The notes under the pieces were generated by a model. The model searched no databases and was not told the origin of the DNA. It saw nothing but the letters and a program-made list of their open reading frames with translations. 58,763 bases of DNA. It comes from Bacteroidaceae bacterium. Its GTDB lineage: Bacteria > Bacteroidota > Bacteroidia > Bacteroidales > Bacteroidaceae. Made by a program: the position numbers and the translations under genes. Location of the stretch: contig JAFZVN010000083.1 of NCBI GenBank assembly GCA_017617805.1, forward strand, positions 1 through 58,763. The letters are read 5' to 3'. Below are positions 1-9,776 of this stretch, piece by piece. The number at the start of each line of letters is the position of its first letter. Positions within the stretch are counted from its first letter, which is position 1.

Positions 1-295
1 GAAGTTCAGCATCAGCACCCTCGCCGAGGGTCTCCGCCTCCGCTTCTATCCTGAGACGGCAACCGAGGAGAGCATCAGCTCGAAGGAGTTCCTCAAGAAG
101 GCCAAGTTCGTGGACATCGCCTCTCTGGCTGGCGGCAACGCCGACCCTGAGGACGAGGAAACCGACACCACCAACGACAACTCCACCGTGGTGGATGACA
201 ACGAGGGTGGCAGCGATGACAACGGCAACGATGGCCCTCCACCTGAGGGAGGCGGATTCGGCGGCGACCCAGACGCTGGAGACTTCGGAGGGTAA
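1..295 (+). CDS. HU-related DNA-binding protein, C-terminal part (5' end outside window)
   Basis: The frame is open from base 2 to the TAA at 293-295, giving the last 97 residues. It begins KFSISTLAEGLRLRFYP and continues with a SISSKEFLKKAKFVDIA segment. This resembles the end of the Bacteroidetes HU-related family (TIGR01201 type), which binds DNA through an HU fold. The last 50 or so residues are very acidic, then Pro/Gly-rich (PPPEGGGFGG). Acidic/Gly tails are usual in this family. The HU core itself lies upstream of the window, so the assignment rests on the C-terminal third only. The gene converges on the GTPase gene, with a large inverted repeat between them. Confidence 0.6.
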   Translation, partial: KFSISTLAEGLRLRFYPETATEESISSKEFLKKAKFVDIASLAGGNADPEDEETDTTNDNSTVVDDNEGGSDDNGNDGPPPEGGGFGGDPDAGDFGG

Positions 296-324
296 ACATC
301 GCCTCGTTGGGGCAAATTGAACGA

Positions 325-403
325 AAATTCTCCAATTCTCGAATTCTTGATAGATAAAAAACAACGAGATATTTTTGTCAAGAATTTGAGAATTGGAGAA
401 TTT
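325..403. repeat. Large inverted repeat between convergent genes
   Basis: Two 26-base arms at 325-350 and 378-403 match at 25 of 26 positions and enclose a 27-base A/T-rich loop. The arms contain the motif ATTCTCCAATTCTC. It sits between the ends of two convergent genes, so it could serve as a bidirectional terminator. It is longer and less GC-rich than the other terminators in this window, so a repeat element is also possible. Confidence 0.75.
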
Positions 404-430
404 CTGATCTGCCGATTGTCGGCGAATGTT

Positions 431-1705
431 TTAATCCGCTAAGCAGGTATCGAGCATTTCCTTGAGGAATTCTTTCATGTGGTGATCCATGTTTTGTCCG
501 ATGAAGACAAGTTTTTGCATGCGATCACCATATTTTTCGTCCCAATCCTTCTGGAGTTTGGGTTCGGCTGCTAAGAGGCGGTCGAGCTGGTCTTTGGGCA
601 TGGTGGCATACCATTGTCCGCAGTTCTTGAGGGAGAACTGCTTGCCTGCCTGCTCGAAGAGGTAGCAGATGTCTTCCTCGCCCTTGAACCAGCAGATGCC
701 TTTGGCGCGGATGATGTTCTTGGGCCAGAGACGTGCCACAAAATCATCGAACATGCCGAGTTTCATGGGGCGACGGGCAAAATAGACGTAGGTGCCTATG
801 CCGTATTCTTCTGCTTCTCCTTCATCATGATGATGGTGGTGGTGGTGATGATGCTCATGGTGATGCTCGTGTTCATCATCATCATCATCGTCGTCATCGT
901 GGTGATGCTCATGGTGGTGATGTTCATGCTCATGCTCGTCATCATCGTCATCATCATCTTCTTCTTCCTGGTTCTCTCCTTCCACGGCAGCAATCCAGGC
1001 TGCACTGGTGGCAACCTTGTCGAAGTCGAACATGCCGGTATGGAGAATCTTGTCGAAGTCCACATCGCCATAATTGCATTCGATGATGTCGGCTTTGGGT
1101 TGGAGGGCACGGACAATCTGCTTGATGCGAGAGAGTTCCTCAGGACTGACTTCTGCGGCTTTATTCAGAAGCACGATGTTGCAGAACTCTATCTGCTGAA
1201 TGACAAGGTTCTCAATGTCTTCCTCGCCGATGTTGGGTTTCTGGAGTGCATCGCCAGAGCCAAATTCATCTCGCATACGAAGGGCATCCACCACGGTGAC
1301 AATGCAGTCGAGGCGAGGGAGGCCGTTGGCCCAGTACTTGGGTTCCATCGTAGGAATGGAGCAGATGGTTTGAGCGATGGGAGCGGGTTCGCAGATGCCG
1401 CTGGCCTCGATGACGATGTAGTCGAACTGCTGCATCTTCACCAAGTCGGTGAGTTGTTCGACGAGATCCATCTTCAGGGTGCAGCAGATGCAGCCATTCT
1501 GGAGGGCAACGAGCGAGTCGTCCTTTTGGTCAACGATGCCTCCCTGTTGGATGAGGTCTGCGTCAATGTTCACTTCGCCGATGTCGTTGACAATCACTGC
1601 GAACTTGATTCCTTTCTTGTTGCCGAGTATGCGGTTGAGCAAGGTCGTTTTGCCGCTGCCCAGATAGCCTGTCAGCAGCAGCACGGGTACTTCTTTGAAT
1701 GCCAT
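431..1705 (-). CDS. COG0523 (CobW/ZNG1-type) metal-chaperone GTPase with His/Asp/Glu-rich linker
   Basis: 424-aa P-loop GTPase of the CobW/COG0523 family, cytoplasmic proteins that insert or traffic metals, often zinc. The Walker A motif GYLGSGKT is at residues 13-20, and the family metal-binding motif C-I-C-C at 72-75. A CobW C-terminal domain follows after about residue 300. Between the domains, residues 242-299 are almost only D, E and H, with 22 histidines, far more than the short His stretch common in this family. The G4 motif, usually NKxD, reads NKAA. The gene lies 12 bp after an M23 peptidase gene and probably shares its transcript. Which metal and which client protein cannot be read from the sequence. 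Confidence 0.9.
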   Translation of the reverse strand: MAFKEVPVLLLTGYLGSGKTTLLNRILGNKKGIKFAVIVNDIGEVNIDADLIQQGGIVDQKDDSLVALQNGCICCTLKMDLVEQLTDLVKMQQFDYIVIEASGICEPAPIAQTICSIPTMEPKYWANGLPRLDCIVTVVDALRMRDEFGSGDALQKPNIGEEDIENLVIQQIEFCNIVLLNKAAEVSPEELSRIKQIVRALQPKADIIECNYGDVDFDKILHTGMFDFDKVATSAAWIAAVEGENQEEEDDDDDDDEHEHEHHHHEHHHDDDDDDDDEHEHHHEHHHHHHHHHDEGEAEEYGIGTYVYFARRPMKLGMFDDFVARLWPKNIIRAKGICWFKGEEDICYLFEQAGKQFSLKNCGQWYATMPKDQLDRLLAAEPKLQKDWDEKYGDRMQKLVFIGQNMDHHMKEFLKEMLDTCLAD

Positions 1706-1717
1706 ATAGTTGTTGAT

Positions 1718-2332
1718 TTATTTTACTTTCACGTTGATTGTTCCATCCTTCTTTGTTGCGGTCAGTTTCACATCGCGCAGTTCATGTTTCTTGTGGTCGA
1801 AGATGAGTTCGCTGTCGAAGGCTTGGTCGCCGATACGGGTCTCGAAGTGGACGTGCTCGGTGGTGGCGTTTCCGGTCTTCCCTTCCAATGCAATCACATC
1901 GCCAGGTTTCACATGTTCGCCTTTCTTGACGAGGTTCTTCGAGTTGTGGGAGTAGCGTGTTTCCAATCCTGTGGGGTGGCTGATGAAGACCACATTGCCG
2001 TAGCCACGCATCTCGCCAGAGAAGGTGACCACCCCACCGAAGGCGGCTTTCACCTTGTCTTTCGCTTTGGTCTTGATGTCGGTGCCCTTGTGGTTGGGAC
2101 GTTTGCCACCAAAAGGACTGATCACCTTTCCTTCATCCAACGGGTAGTGCCATTCCTTGTTCTTCATCTTCTTGAAGTTGATGGTCACCTCATTGGTCTC
2201 TTTGAAGGGATCGGCAGTGGGCAGGATGTAGGCATCGGAGTTCCCTTTCGTCGTATTGCGCGACGAGAAGCAGCCCGATAGCATGACAGCAGCCAGCACG
2301 AGTAACCACGTTTTTTTTGTCATTCTGTGCAT
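1718..2332 (-). CDS. M23-family metallopeptidase lipoprotein
   Basis: 204-aa exported peptidoglycan endopeptidase-like protein. The N-terminus has a lipoprotein signal ending LSGC (Cys21). The LytM/M23 domain keeps the zinc ligands and active-site residues: H81 and D85 in NHKGTD, H129 in RYSHN, and H160/H162 in EHVHFE. All expected catalytic positions are present, so this is likely an active DD-endopeptidase rather than a scaffold. A second ATG lies three codons downstream (MTKKT); either start keeps the signal peptide. It is the first gene of a two-gene minus-strand unit with the GTPase and is transcribed divergently from the metalloprotease gene. Confidence 0.9.
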   Translation of the reverse strand: MHRMTKKTWLLVLAAVMLSGCFSSRNTTKGNSDAYILPTADPFKETNEVTINFKKMKNKEWHYPLDEGKVISPFGGKRPNHKGTDIKTKAKDKVKAAFGGVVTFSGEMRGYGNVVFISHPTGLETRYSHNSKNLVKKGEHVKPGDVIALEGKTGNATTEHVHFETRIGDQAFDSELIFDHKKHELRDVKLTATKKDGTINVKVK

Positions 2333-2362
2333 GTTTTTCCTTCGTTTACGCTTTCTTCGAGT

Positions 2363-2371
2363 GCAAAGTTA
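2363..2371 (-). promoter_or_regulatory. -7 box for the M23/GTPase unit
   Basis: TAACTTTGC on the minus strand, 31 bp upstream of the M23 start. It matches the Bacteroidetes -7 consensus TAnnTTTG. I see no clear TTTG -33 box at the usual spacing. Confidence 0.6.
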
Positions 2372-2436
2372 CGGAAAAAATGCGACAGGAAAGGACTTTT
2401 TCATGGATTTGTGCCATTCGTTCAATACTTTTTCCG

Positions 2437-2445
2437 TATCTTTGC
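2437..2445 (+). promoter_or_regulatory. -7 box for the metalloprotease-SusCD operon
   Basis: TATCTTTGC, 33 bp upstream of the metalloprotease ATG and divergent from the M23 promoter. A good -33 box is not evident; a TTTG at 2408-2411 is 25 bp away, longer than usual. Confidence 0.6.
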
Positions 2446-2478
2446 CACCTATACATATTGTAAATATCAGAAAAAGAG

Positions 2479-5076
2479 ATGAAACAAACAAAAAAGATAC
2501 TTGCTTTTGGATGCCTGATGCTGTTGCTGCTTGGGAGTGTTGACGCATGGGCTTCTGCTTCGTCGCCTGGGCTGAAGTCGAGGAAGAAGCATAAGAAAGA
2601 GGTGGCAGCACCACCTGTTTCGAGGTATAAGGTGTTGACAGGAAGTGATGCTGTGCAGATGAAGGGCGTGATGAATGTCATCGAGAAGGGTGATACTATC
2701 TATTGGGAGTTGCCTACCCGTTTGTTGGGCAAGGCGTTTCTTGTATCGAACAAACTGCAGCAAGTGCCTTCCGAACTGAACGAATCGGCAGCCAATAAAG
2801 GTATCAACTACGAAAACCAGATGGTGCGCTTCGAATGGGATAAGGAAGCCAAGCAGGTGCGGATGCGTCAGCAGCGTGTTACGCCTGAGGCACCTCGTGG
2901 TTCCAGGATTGAGCAGTCGGTGCTTGACAATTATGTCGATCCTCTCATTGCTTCGATGAAGGTGGAAGCAGTGCCAAAAGATTCCTCGACGATCATCTTC
3001 AAGGTGAACGACCTGTTCAACGGCAAGAAGAATGTGCTGAATGATGTGTTCAACCAAATCAATATAGGCACCTCTCCTGTCAGCGAACTGTCGCGCATCC
3101 TGAGTGTGAAGTCGTATGAAGAGAGTGTGGTGGCAAAGTCAGAACTGACGACAACGGTGCATGAGGGTAAATCGAAAGTGAACATTACCGTAGTGGTGAG
3201 CACAGCCATTATGTTGTTGCCCAATGAGCCGATGAGAACACGTCGTGAGGATTGGCGTGTGGGCTATTTCTCCACCCCTGCACTGCGTTTCAATGATTTT
3301 CAGCAACGTGTGGAGCACGTCAACTACATCACTCGTTGGCGATTGGAACCCAAAGACTCGCTTGCCTATATGCGTGGCGAATTAGTGGAACCAGTCAAAC
3401 CCATCACTTTCTATATTGGTGGAGCTGTGCCTGCCCATCTGCGTCCTTACATCCAGCAGGGTATCCTTGATTGGAATCCAGCTTTTGAACGTGCTGGCTT
3501 CAAGAATGCGGTGCGTGTGGTGGTGCCTGACGACACGCTGGATGTGGAGGGTGACGATATGCGCTATTCTGTGCTGACTTATGCAGCTTCGGAGAAAGCG
3601 AATGCGATGGGTCCTTCTACGCTCGACCCTCGTACGGGTGAGATTTTAGAAGCAGATGTGATCTGGTGGCACAATGTGCAGTCGCTCATCAGCGAGTGGA
3701 TCATGGTGCAGACAGGAGCCGTGGATGCTCGTGCCCGTGTGTTGGAATTGCCAGAAGAATTGATAGGCGATGCAGTTCGCTTTGTGGCTTGTCATGAGGT
3801 GGGGCATTCGCTCGGATTGCGTCACAATATGATTGCCTCGGCTGCTTATCCGACCGACTCGCTTCGTTCTGCCACTTTTACCTCACGCATGAAGGGAACT
3901 TCAGCCAGCATCATGGATTATGCCCGATTCAATTACGTTGCCCAACCTGGGGATGGTGTGAAGGTCATGTCGCCCAACATTGGTCCTTACGACTTGATGG
4001 CGATAGAATGGGGCTATCGTTGGTATCCCTATGGCACAGACGAGAACCGTGAATTGGCTCAGTTCCTCGCTCGTCATCAGGGTAAGGAGTACCGCTATAG
4101 CGAGACACAGTCGCAGCGTACAGCGATTGATCCCCGTGCGCTATCCGAAGATCTTGGCGATGACCCTATCAAGTCCGCAACGCTCGGCATCGAGAACCTG
4201 AAACGTGTGATGCCGAACCTCGTGAATTGGACGCGTAACGGAGAGCCTGACCAGAATTACGACGAAGCCGCCAGACTCTATTCCGCTGTCATCTATCAGT
4301 GGACGCTCTATCTCTATCATGTGATGGCGAACGTAGGTGGCATCTATATGGACAGACCGACGATTGATTGGCTGAACAATCCGCAGAAGGAGGCTTATGG
4401 CCATGTGGAGAAAGCTCGTCAGAAAGCAGCCGTCAAGTTCTTGATTGATAACGTGCTCAATTATCAGGATTGGCTTTTTGGCTCCAATCTTTCTAAACAG
4501 ATCTATCCTCTCCGCAAGACACCCCTCGGTACGACGGAGCAAGAACCTGCCATGCTGTTGAAGAATCAGCAGAACTATATCCTTTGGGACTTGCTCACCA
4601 ATGAGAGGCTTGTTCGTATGTATCAGAACGAGTGGATGAATGGTGATAAGGCCTTTACGGCTGTGGAGATGATGCAGATGCTCCATGAGGCCATTTTCCG
4701 TAAGACTATTGGTGGACAAAAGCTCAATGTGATGGAGCGTAGCCTTCAGAAGAGTTTCCTCGATGCCCTCATCACTGCCGCTGCTGAAAGTGAGGGTGTG
4801 AAGATCAACAAGAGTTTGGTGGAAGAGGAAAGCTGTTTCGGGCTTTCTGAGTGGTTCGAAGATGAGCCTTCCCTCGATTCCTCTCGTCCTCGCACACTCG
4901 ATATCACGATGGCTCAGATTTCTCGCACTTCTGATGCGATCAGCCTCAAGCGTGGAGAGTTGCTGCGCATTCTTCGTCTCTGCAAGAGCAAGGCAAGTAC
5001 GGGTGATACAGCTACGCAGATGCACTACGATGATATGGTGCTCCGTATTCAAACGGCACTTGGACTCAATAAATAA
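2479..5076 (+). CDS. Exported zinc metalloprotease (DUF5117/DUF5118 type)
   Basis: 865-aa secreted metzincin-like protease. A signal peptide (about residues 1-26, ending WASA) is followed by a long N-terminal region of the DUF5117/5118 type. The catalytic motif HEVGHSLGLRH has H439, E440, H443 and H449, and a Met-turn-like SIMDY follows with Met479. These are the zinc ligands and Met-turn expected of metzincins. The length fits the Bacteroidetes family. It starts the operon; SusC begins 40 bp after its stop, with no promoter-like motif in between. A protease at the head of a SusCD operon suggests peptide or protein uptake rather than a classical polysaccharide locus, but that is inference. 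Confidence 0.92.
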   Translation: MKQTKKILAFGCLMLLLLGSVDAWASASSPGLKSRKKHKKEVAAPPVSRYKVLTGSDAVQMKGVMNVIEKGDTIYWELPTRLLGKAFLVSNKLQQVPSELNESAANKGINYENQMVRFEWDKEAKQVRMRQQRVTPEAPRGSRIEQSVLDNYVDPLIASMKVEAVPKDSSTIIFKVNDLFNGKKNVLNDVFNQINIGTSPVSELSRILSVKSYEESVVAKSELTTTVHEGKSKVNITVVVSTAIMLLPNEPMRTRREDWRVGYFSTPALRFNDFQQRVEHVNYITRWRLEPKDSLAYMRGELVEPVKPITFYIGGAVPAHLRPYIQQGILDWNPAFERAGFKNAVRVVVPDDTLDVEGDDMRYSVLTYAASEKANAMGPSTLDPRTGEILEADVIWWHNVQSLISEWIMVQTGAVDARARVLELPEELIGDAVRFVACHEVGHSLGLRHNMIASAAYPTDSLRSATFTSRMKGTSASIMDYARFNYVAQPGDGVKVMSPNIGPYDLMAIEWGYRWYPYGTDENRELAQFLARHQGKEYRYSETQSQRTAIDPRALSEDLGDDPIKSATLGIENLKRVMPNLVNWTRNGEPDQNYDEAARLYSAVIYQWTLYLYHVMANVGGIYMDRPTIDWLNNPQKEAYGHVEKARQKAAVKFLIDNVLNYQDWLFGSNLSKQIYPLRKTPLGTTEQEPAMLLKNQQNYILWDLLTNERLVRMYQNEWMNGDKAFTAVEMMQMLHEAIFRKTIGGQKLNVMERSLQKSFLDALITAAAESEGVKINKSLVEEESCFGLSEWFEDEPSLDSSRPRTLDITMAQISRTSDAISLKRGELLRILRLCKSKASTGDTATQMHYDDMVLRIQTALGLNK

Positions 5077-5116
5077 AAGTAACTTAGTTTGTTGACGCTA
5101 ACGATAAGTCAAGACA

Positions 5117-8100
5117 ATGAAAAGATTTTACACAATGATGTTCCTGCTGATGGCAGCTGTGACACTGTTTGCCCAGGAGCGCACCATCACAGGAACGGTG
5201 AAAGATGGTGATTTCAACGGCGAACCCTTGATGGGTGCTACTGTTGCTGTGGGTGAAGGGAAAGTGACCAAAGGAACAGTCACTGACATCAACGGACAAT
5301 ACACGCTCGTCGTACAGGCTTCCACCAAGAAGTTGACGGTTAGTTATATGGGCTATGAGTCGAGAACCATCACCCTCAAGCCCAATCAGAACAAGTATGA
5401 CGTTACCCTCTATAGTTCCTCAAAGGGATTAGGCGAGGTCATTGTGACGGGTTATCAGCAGATTGACCGCCGCAAACTGACGGCAGCAGTGTCGGAGGTG
5501 AAGATCTCCGATGAGACTGTAGGAGCCGTGAAGAACATTGACCAGGCTTTGGCGGGTCAGGTGGCAGGTCTCTCTACCGTAGCAGCCAGCGGTGCTCCTG
5601 GTGCTCCCATGAAGATTCGTATTCGTGGTACTGCCTCCATCAATGGTGTACAGGAACCGCTTTGGGTGCTCGATGGAATACCGATGGAGGGAAATGAAAT
5701 CCCTGCTATTGACAATCTGAATGACATTGATGATATCTATCAAACCAGCATTGCAGGATTGAACCCCTCTGACATCGACAATATCACCGTCCTGAAGGAT
5801 GCGGCAGCCACTGCCATCTATGGTGCCCGAGCTGCCAATGGTGTCATCGTGATCACGACTAAGAAAGGTAAGATGGGACGCCCAGTGGTGAATTTCTCCA
5901 CCAAACTGACTTATAGTCCTCGTGCCAGCATCGATCGACTGAACCTCCTCAATGCCGATGAGAAGGTGGGGCTGGAATTGGATTTGCTGCGTAGTGGTTA
6001 TGATTATCGTCAGCACAAGGGTGGGGTTGCGAACATCCTTGATGAATTGGGTGAGTTCGCCACTTATCAAACAGGGGGTTGGGATGCCCTTTCTTCTGAG
6101 GCACAGCAGCGCATTAATCGTTTGCGTACCATCAATACAGACTGGAACGACATTCTTTTCCGCAATGTGCTCAACCAGGAGTACAATGCCAGCATCAGTG
6201 GCGGAAGCGAGAATGCACATTACTACGCTTCAGCAGGTTATTATGATGAGCAAGGTACTGTCAAGGGTGTGGAGAATAATCGTTACAACATCACCTTGAA
6301 GACCGACTTCAAGATGAACAAGATCCTGAAGATTGGTGTCAGCCTCTTCGCCAACCAGCGTAAGCAGAGCAGTTTCATGACAGATACAGGTGGCTTCACC
6401 AATCCTGTCTATTATTCACGTATGGCGAACCCCTATTTTGAGCCTTACGATGCCAACGGTTACTACAACTACGATACGAATGTGCAGGGGCGTGAGAACG
6501 AAGTGCCCGATTTCAACATCTTTGAGGAACGTGCCAACACCTCGAAGGAGCGCATAGACCGTTCTGTGATGGCAATTCTGGATGCGGAACTGAAGTTCAA
6601 TCAGCACCTGAAGTTGACCTCTCAGTTTGGTTTGCAGCACGACAACTACACGATGAAGCGTTATGCAGGACATGATTCATACGCAATGCGCAAGGCCAAA
6701 GCATACGCCACTTATATGATTGATGGTGAACGGAAGAGCATCTTCCCTGATGGAGGCATGAAGCGTCAAGGTGAGTCAAACACCGACCAGTGGACTTGGA
6801 AGGCGATGCTTGAATGGAATCAGCGTTTCAATGAGATTCACGATGTGGAACTGATGGGTGGTACAGAGGTTCGTCATGTGGAGAGCGAGTTGCTCACCTC
6901 TACAGCCTACGGCTATGATGACCGTACACTCACCACACAGCCCGTCCTTTTCCCTACTGAAAGTATCGGTCAGCGTTATCCTCTCCATGAGGAGACCCAC
7001 ACGGAGAATGCTTACGTGTCGTGGTATGCGACAGGTTCTTACACCTTCCAGCATCGTTATACATTGGGTGCCAGCGTTCGTTTCGATGGCTCCGATGTGT
7101 TTGGCGTAGCGAAGAAATACAGATATTTGCCCCTTTATTCGTTCAGCGGACTTTGGCGTGCGAAGGAAGAGAAGTTCATGGAAGCAGCCAATTGGCTGGA
7201 GGAACTGAACCTGCGTGCTTCATACGGACTTCAAGGTAATATCGATAAGAACACTTCACCCTATCTCATTGGCACGTTCAACAAGATCAGTGTGCTGCCT
7301 GACAATGTGGAGACTATCATAGCGGCAGAGACAGCACCTAACCCCAATCTGAAATGGGAGAAGACCAAGAACGTGAACGTGGGACTTGACATGGGACTTC
7401 TCCATAACCGTATCCGACTCACGGTGGATTACTACTACCGCCGTTCCACAGACCTCATCTCCTCACGCCAATTGCCATTGGAAACAGGCTTTGCGATGAC
7501 GACCGTGAACTGGGCATCGATGGAGAACAAGGGTTGGGAGTTCGCACTCAACACTCGTAATGTCGCTACGGATAAGTTTACGTGGACAACCAGCCTGAAC
7601 TTAGGTTTCAACACGAACAAGATTCTCAACGAGACAGTGGCTGAGAACTCCACCTATCCTGCTCGTGAGGGCTATCCTGTGGGTGCCATCTTTGCCTACA
7701 AGACAGCAGGAATTGATGCTGATGGCTATCCACTCTTCGAGGCAAAGGACGGTACGACTCAGACGGCAGCAGAGTTCTTCAAACTCAATCGTTTTGGTGC
7801 TTCGACCCTGACTGCTGAGCAGCAACGCAACCTCTACACTTATATGGGCACTACGGAGCCAAAGTGTTCAGGTGGTTTCATCAATACCTTCGAACTGGGT
7901 GACTGGCAGCTGAACATCAACTTCATGTTCAACTTGGGCATGAAAGTGCGTACACAGCCCAGTTATTCCAATACCTATTTCGATAGAGGTCTGAACACCA
8001 ACCACGATATCCTGCATCGTTGGGTGGCAGGAACGACGGACACTTCGGGTGTTCTGCCTGCTCTGCTCACTTCCACAACGGCTCGTGCCAGTGAATACAC

Positions 8101-8374
8101 CCATTTCTCCGAGTACAACACCTACTCGATGCTTGACCTTTGGGTACGCAAGCAGAACTATTGCCGACTCCAATCCGTACGTCTGGGTTATCGCATTCCG
8201 AAGAAGTACCTCACGCCGATAGGCATCACGGGAGCCAGTCTCTCGCTCGAGGCACGTAACCTCTTCGTGATTGCCAGCAACTACGACAACTACCTCGACC
8301 CAGAAACGATGGGTAACCCATATGCGCAGCCGATTCCAAAGAGTTTTATCTTTGGTGTGAATGTGAACTTCTAA
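5117..8374 (+). CDS. SusC/RagA-type TonB-dependent outer membrane transporter
   Basis: 1085-aa outer membrane receptor. A signal peptide ends at LFAQ. Next comes a carboxypeptidase-regulatory-like domain (TITGTVKDGDFNGEPLMGAT), then a TonB-box-like stretch (EVIVTGYQQ), a plug with the SusC hallmarks IRIRGTASING and LWVLDGIPM, and the 22-strand-type barrel ending in GVNVNF. The terminal aromatic residue is typical of barrel assembly signals. With the SusD gene 12 bp downstream it should form a lipid-anchored pedal-bin importer energised by TonB-ExbBD. The substrate cannot be read; RagAB-like peptide transport fits the protease partner. It is at the long end for the family but intact. Confidence 0.97.
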   Translation: MKRFYTMMFLLMAAVTLFAQERTITGTVKDGDFNGEPLMGATVAVGEGKVTKGTVTDINGQYTLVVQASTKKLTVSYMGYESRTITLKPNQNKYDVTLYSSSKGLGEVIVTGYQQIDRRKLTAAVSEVKISDETVGAVKNIDQALAGQVAGLSTVAASGAPGAPMKIRIRGTASINGVQEPLWVLDGIPMEGNEIPAIDNLNDIDDIYQTSIAGLNPSDIDNITVLKDAAATAIYGARAANGVIVITTKKGKMGRPVVNFSTKLTYSPRASIDRLNLLNADEKVGLELDLLRSGYDYRQHKGGVANILDELGEFATYQTGGWDALSSEAQQRINRLRTINTDWNDILFRNVLNQEYNASISGGSENAHYYASAGYYDEQGTVKGVENNRYNITLKTDFKMNKILKIGVSLFANQRKQSSFMTDTGGFTNPVYYSRMANPYFEPYDANGYYNYDTNVQGRENEVPDFNIFEERANTSKERIDRSVMAILDAELKFNQHLKLTSQFGLQHDNYTMKRYAGHDSYAMRKAKAYATYMIDGERKSIFPDGGMKRQGESNTDQWTWKAMLEWNQRFNEIHDVELMGGTEVRHVESELLTSTAYGYDDRTLTTQPVLFPTESIGQRYPLHEETHTENAYVSWYATGSYTFQHRYTLGASVRFDGSDVFGVAKKYRYLPLYSFSGLWRAKEEKFMEAANWLEELNLRASYGLQGNIDKNTSPYLIGTFNKISVLPDNVETIIAAETAPNPNLKWEKTKNVNVGLDMGLLHNRIRLTVDYYYRRSTDLISSRQLPLETGFAMTTVNWASMENKGWEFALNTRNVATDKFTWTTSLNLGFNTNKILNETVAENSTYPAREGYPVGAIFAYKTAGIDADGYPLFEAKDGTTQTAAEFFKLNRFGASTLTAEQQRNLYTYMGTTEPKCSGGFINTFELGDWQLNINFMFNLGMKVRTQPSYSNTYFDRGLNTNHDILHRWVAGTTDTSGVLPALLTSTTARASEYTHFSEYNTYSMLDLWVRKQNYCRLQSVRLGYRIPKKYLTPIGITGASLSLEARNLFVIASNYDNYLDPETMGNPYAQPIPKSFIFGVNVNF

Positions 8375-8386
8375 ATCAAGCGTACA

Positions 8387-9727
8387 ATGAAACTCAGAAA
8401 CATTATATTGAGCCTCTTCACAGCCGCAGCCTTAGTGTCCTGCGACTCTTTCCTCGACATCACTCCCACAGGTAAGGTGATTGCCAAGACGGGTGAGGAA
8501 TATCGTGCCTTGCTCACTTATGAGTACAAGTACTTCCCCAAGGATCGCTATATGACAACGGTACGTACAGACGAACTGTTGATGGACAAGTCGAAGACCT
8601 CATCCACAGACCTCGATGCTTATCTCGACCTCTGGCGTTGGAAAGATGAAGATCCGTCGCCCACCACATCTTACTTCTCTTGGCGCAATTACTATCATTC
8701 TATCTATATCGCCAATTACATCATCGAGCATCAGGATGAAATCTCGAATGCTACGCGTGATGAGGTGGAACAATTGGTGGGCGAAGCCTATATGTTGCGT
8801 GCTTATGCTCATTTCCTGCTTGTCAACCTTTATGCGGAGCCATACACCCATTGTCAGCCAGCCTCCACACGAGGTGTGCCCATGCAACTTGAGGCGGATG
8901 TCAATGCGATTCCTGCTTCCAGCAGTGTGGAGGCCATCTATCAGCAGGTGTTGGCTGACCTTGCTGAGGCTGAGAAGCATCTGACGGTCTCCGCTTGGCC
9001 AGAAGGTGAGAACTACCGCTTCAATAAGGTGTCCGTTCAGGCGTTTTTCGCGCGTACATACTTATATATGGGACGTTGGAATGATGCCCTTACTGCTGCC
9101 AAGTCCGTCATTGCTGCTCATGGTGACCTCGAAGATATGAACAGCAGTAGCACGTTGCCCAACAGTTACAAATCTGTGGAGAGTATCGTGGCGTTGGAAA
9201 AGTTCCCCAGCAACCTCTTCACCGTCATCGACTTGCCCGATCCTGACTTCATCAGTCTTTATCGTTCAGGTGACCAGCGCCGTACAAAGTTCTTCAAGCG
9301 TGTTACTTCTTCCACCTATAACTTGCAGAAGGGTGGGGACGATGCGTTCTCTTGTTCTTTCCGTAGTGCAGAGGCTTATCTCACCGCTGCTGAATGTGCT
9401 GCACGATTGGGCAATACGGCTGATGCCATCAACTATTTGAAGCCTCTCTTGGAGAAGCGTCTCAACGCAGATGCCCTCCAAACAGAGCTTGACCTCATCC
9501 AGCCTATGACAGCCGATGAGCTTTTGCAGGAGATTCTCGATGAACGTGCCCGTGAACTTGCTTTCGAGGGACATCGTTGGTATGACTTGCGTCGCACCAC
9601 ACGTCCAGCGCTTACTCACATCTATGATGGAGTCACCTTCACTCTCACCCCAGAGAAGTACACGATGCGCTTCCCCACAGAGGCTGTGGAGGCCAATCCT
9701 GAGATAGAGCGTTGGGAAAACCAATAG
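8387..9727 (+). CDS. SusD/RagB-type surface nutrient-binding lipoprotein
   Basis: 446-aa lipoprotein with a signal ending AALVSC. The mature part begins DSFLDITPTGKV, the classical SusD start. Helical TPR-like segments follow (AYMLRAYAHFLLVNLYAEPY is a typical SusD block), and the C-terminal SusD domain contains the ILDERARELAFEGHRWYDLRRT signature. It is somewhat shorter than many SusD proteins (500-600 aa), which suggests a reduced ligand-binding loop set. It is the lid partner of the preceding SusC. Confidence 0.95.
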   Translation: MKLRNIILSLFTAAALVSCDSFLDITPTGKVIAKTGEEYRALLTYEYKYFPKDRYMTTVRTDELLMDKSKTSSTDLDAYLDLWRWKDEDPSPTTSYFSWRNYYHSIYIANYIIEHQDEISNATRDEVEQLVGEAYMLRAYAHFLLVNLYAEPYTHCQPASTRGVPMQLEADVNAIPASSSVEAIYQQVLADLAEAEKHLTVSAWPEGENYRFNKVSVQAFFARTYLYMGRWNDALTAAKSVIAAHGDLEDMNSSSTLPNSYKSVESIVALEKFPSNLFTVIDLPDPDFISLYRSGDQRRTKFFKRVTSSTYNLQKGGDDAFSCSFRSAEAYLTAAECAARLGNTADAINYLKPLLEKRLNADALQTELDLIQPMTADELLQEILDERARELAFEGHRWYDLRRTTRPALTHIYDGVTFTLTPEKYTMRFPTEAVEANPEIERWENQ

Positions 9728-9776
9728 AAAAAGTATTTCAATTAACATATTATTAACCATATTAAATTAAAAGCGT

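Noticed and set aside
614..2281. Long + strand open frame (555 codons) opposite the GTPase and M23 genes
   Set aside because: It is the mirror of two well-supported genes. The His/Asp tract reads as meaningless Val/Met/Ile runs on this strand, and no family is visible.
5429..6220. 263-codon minus-strand frame opposite the SusC plug region
   Set aside because: Mirror of a strongly conserved SusC segment; no independent features.
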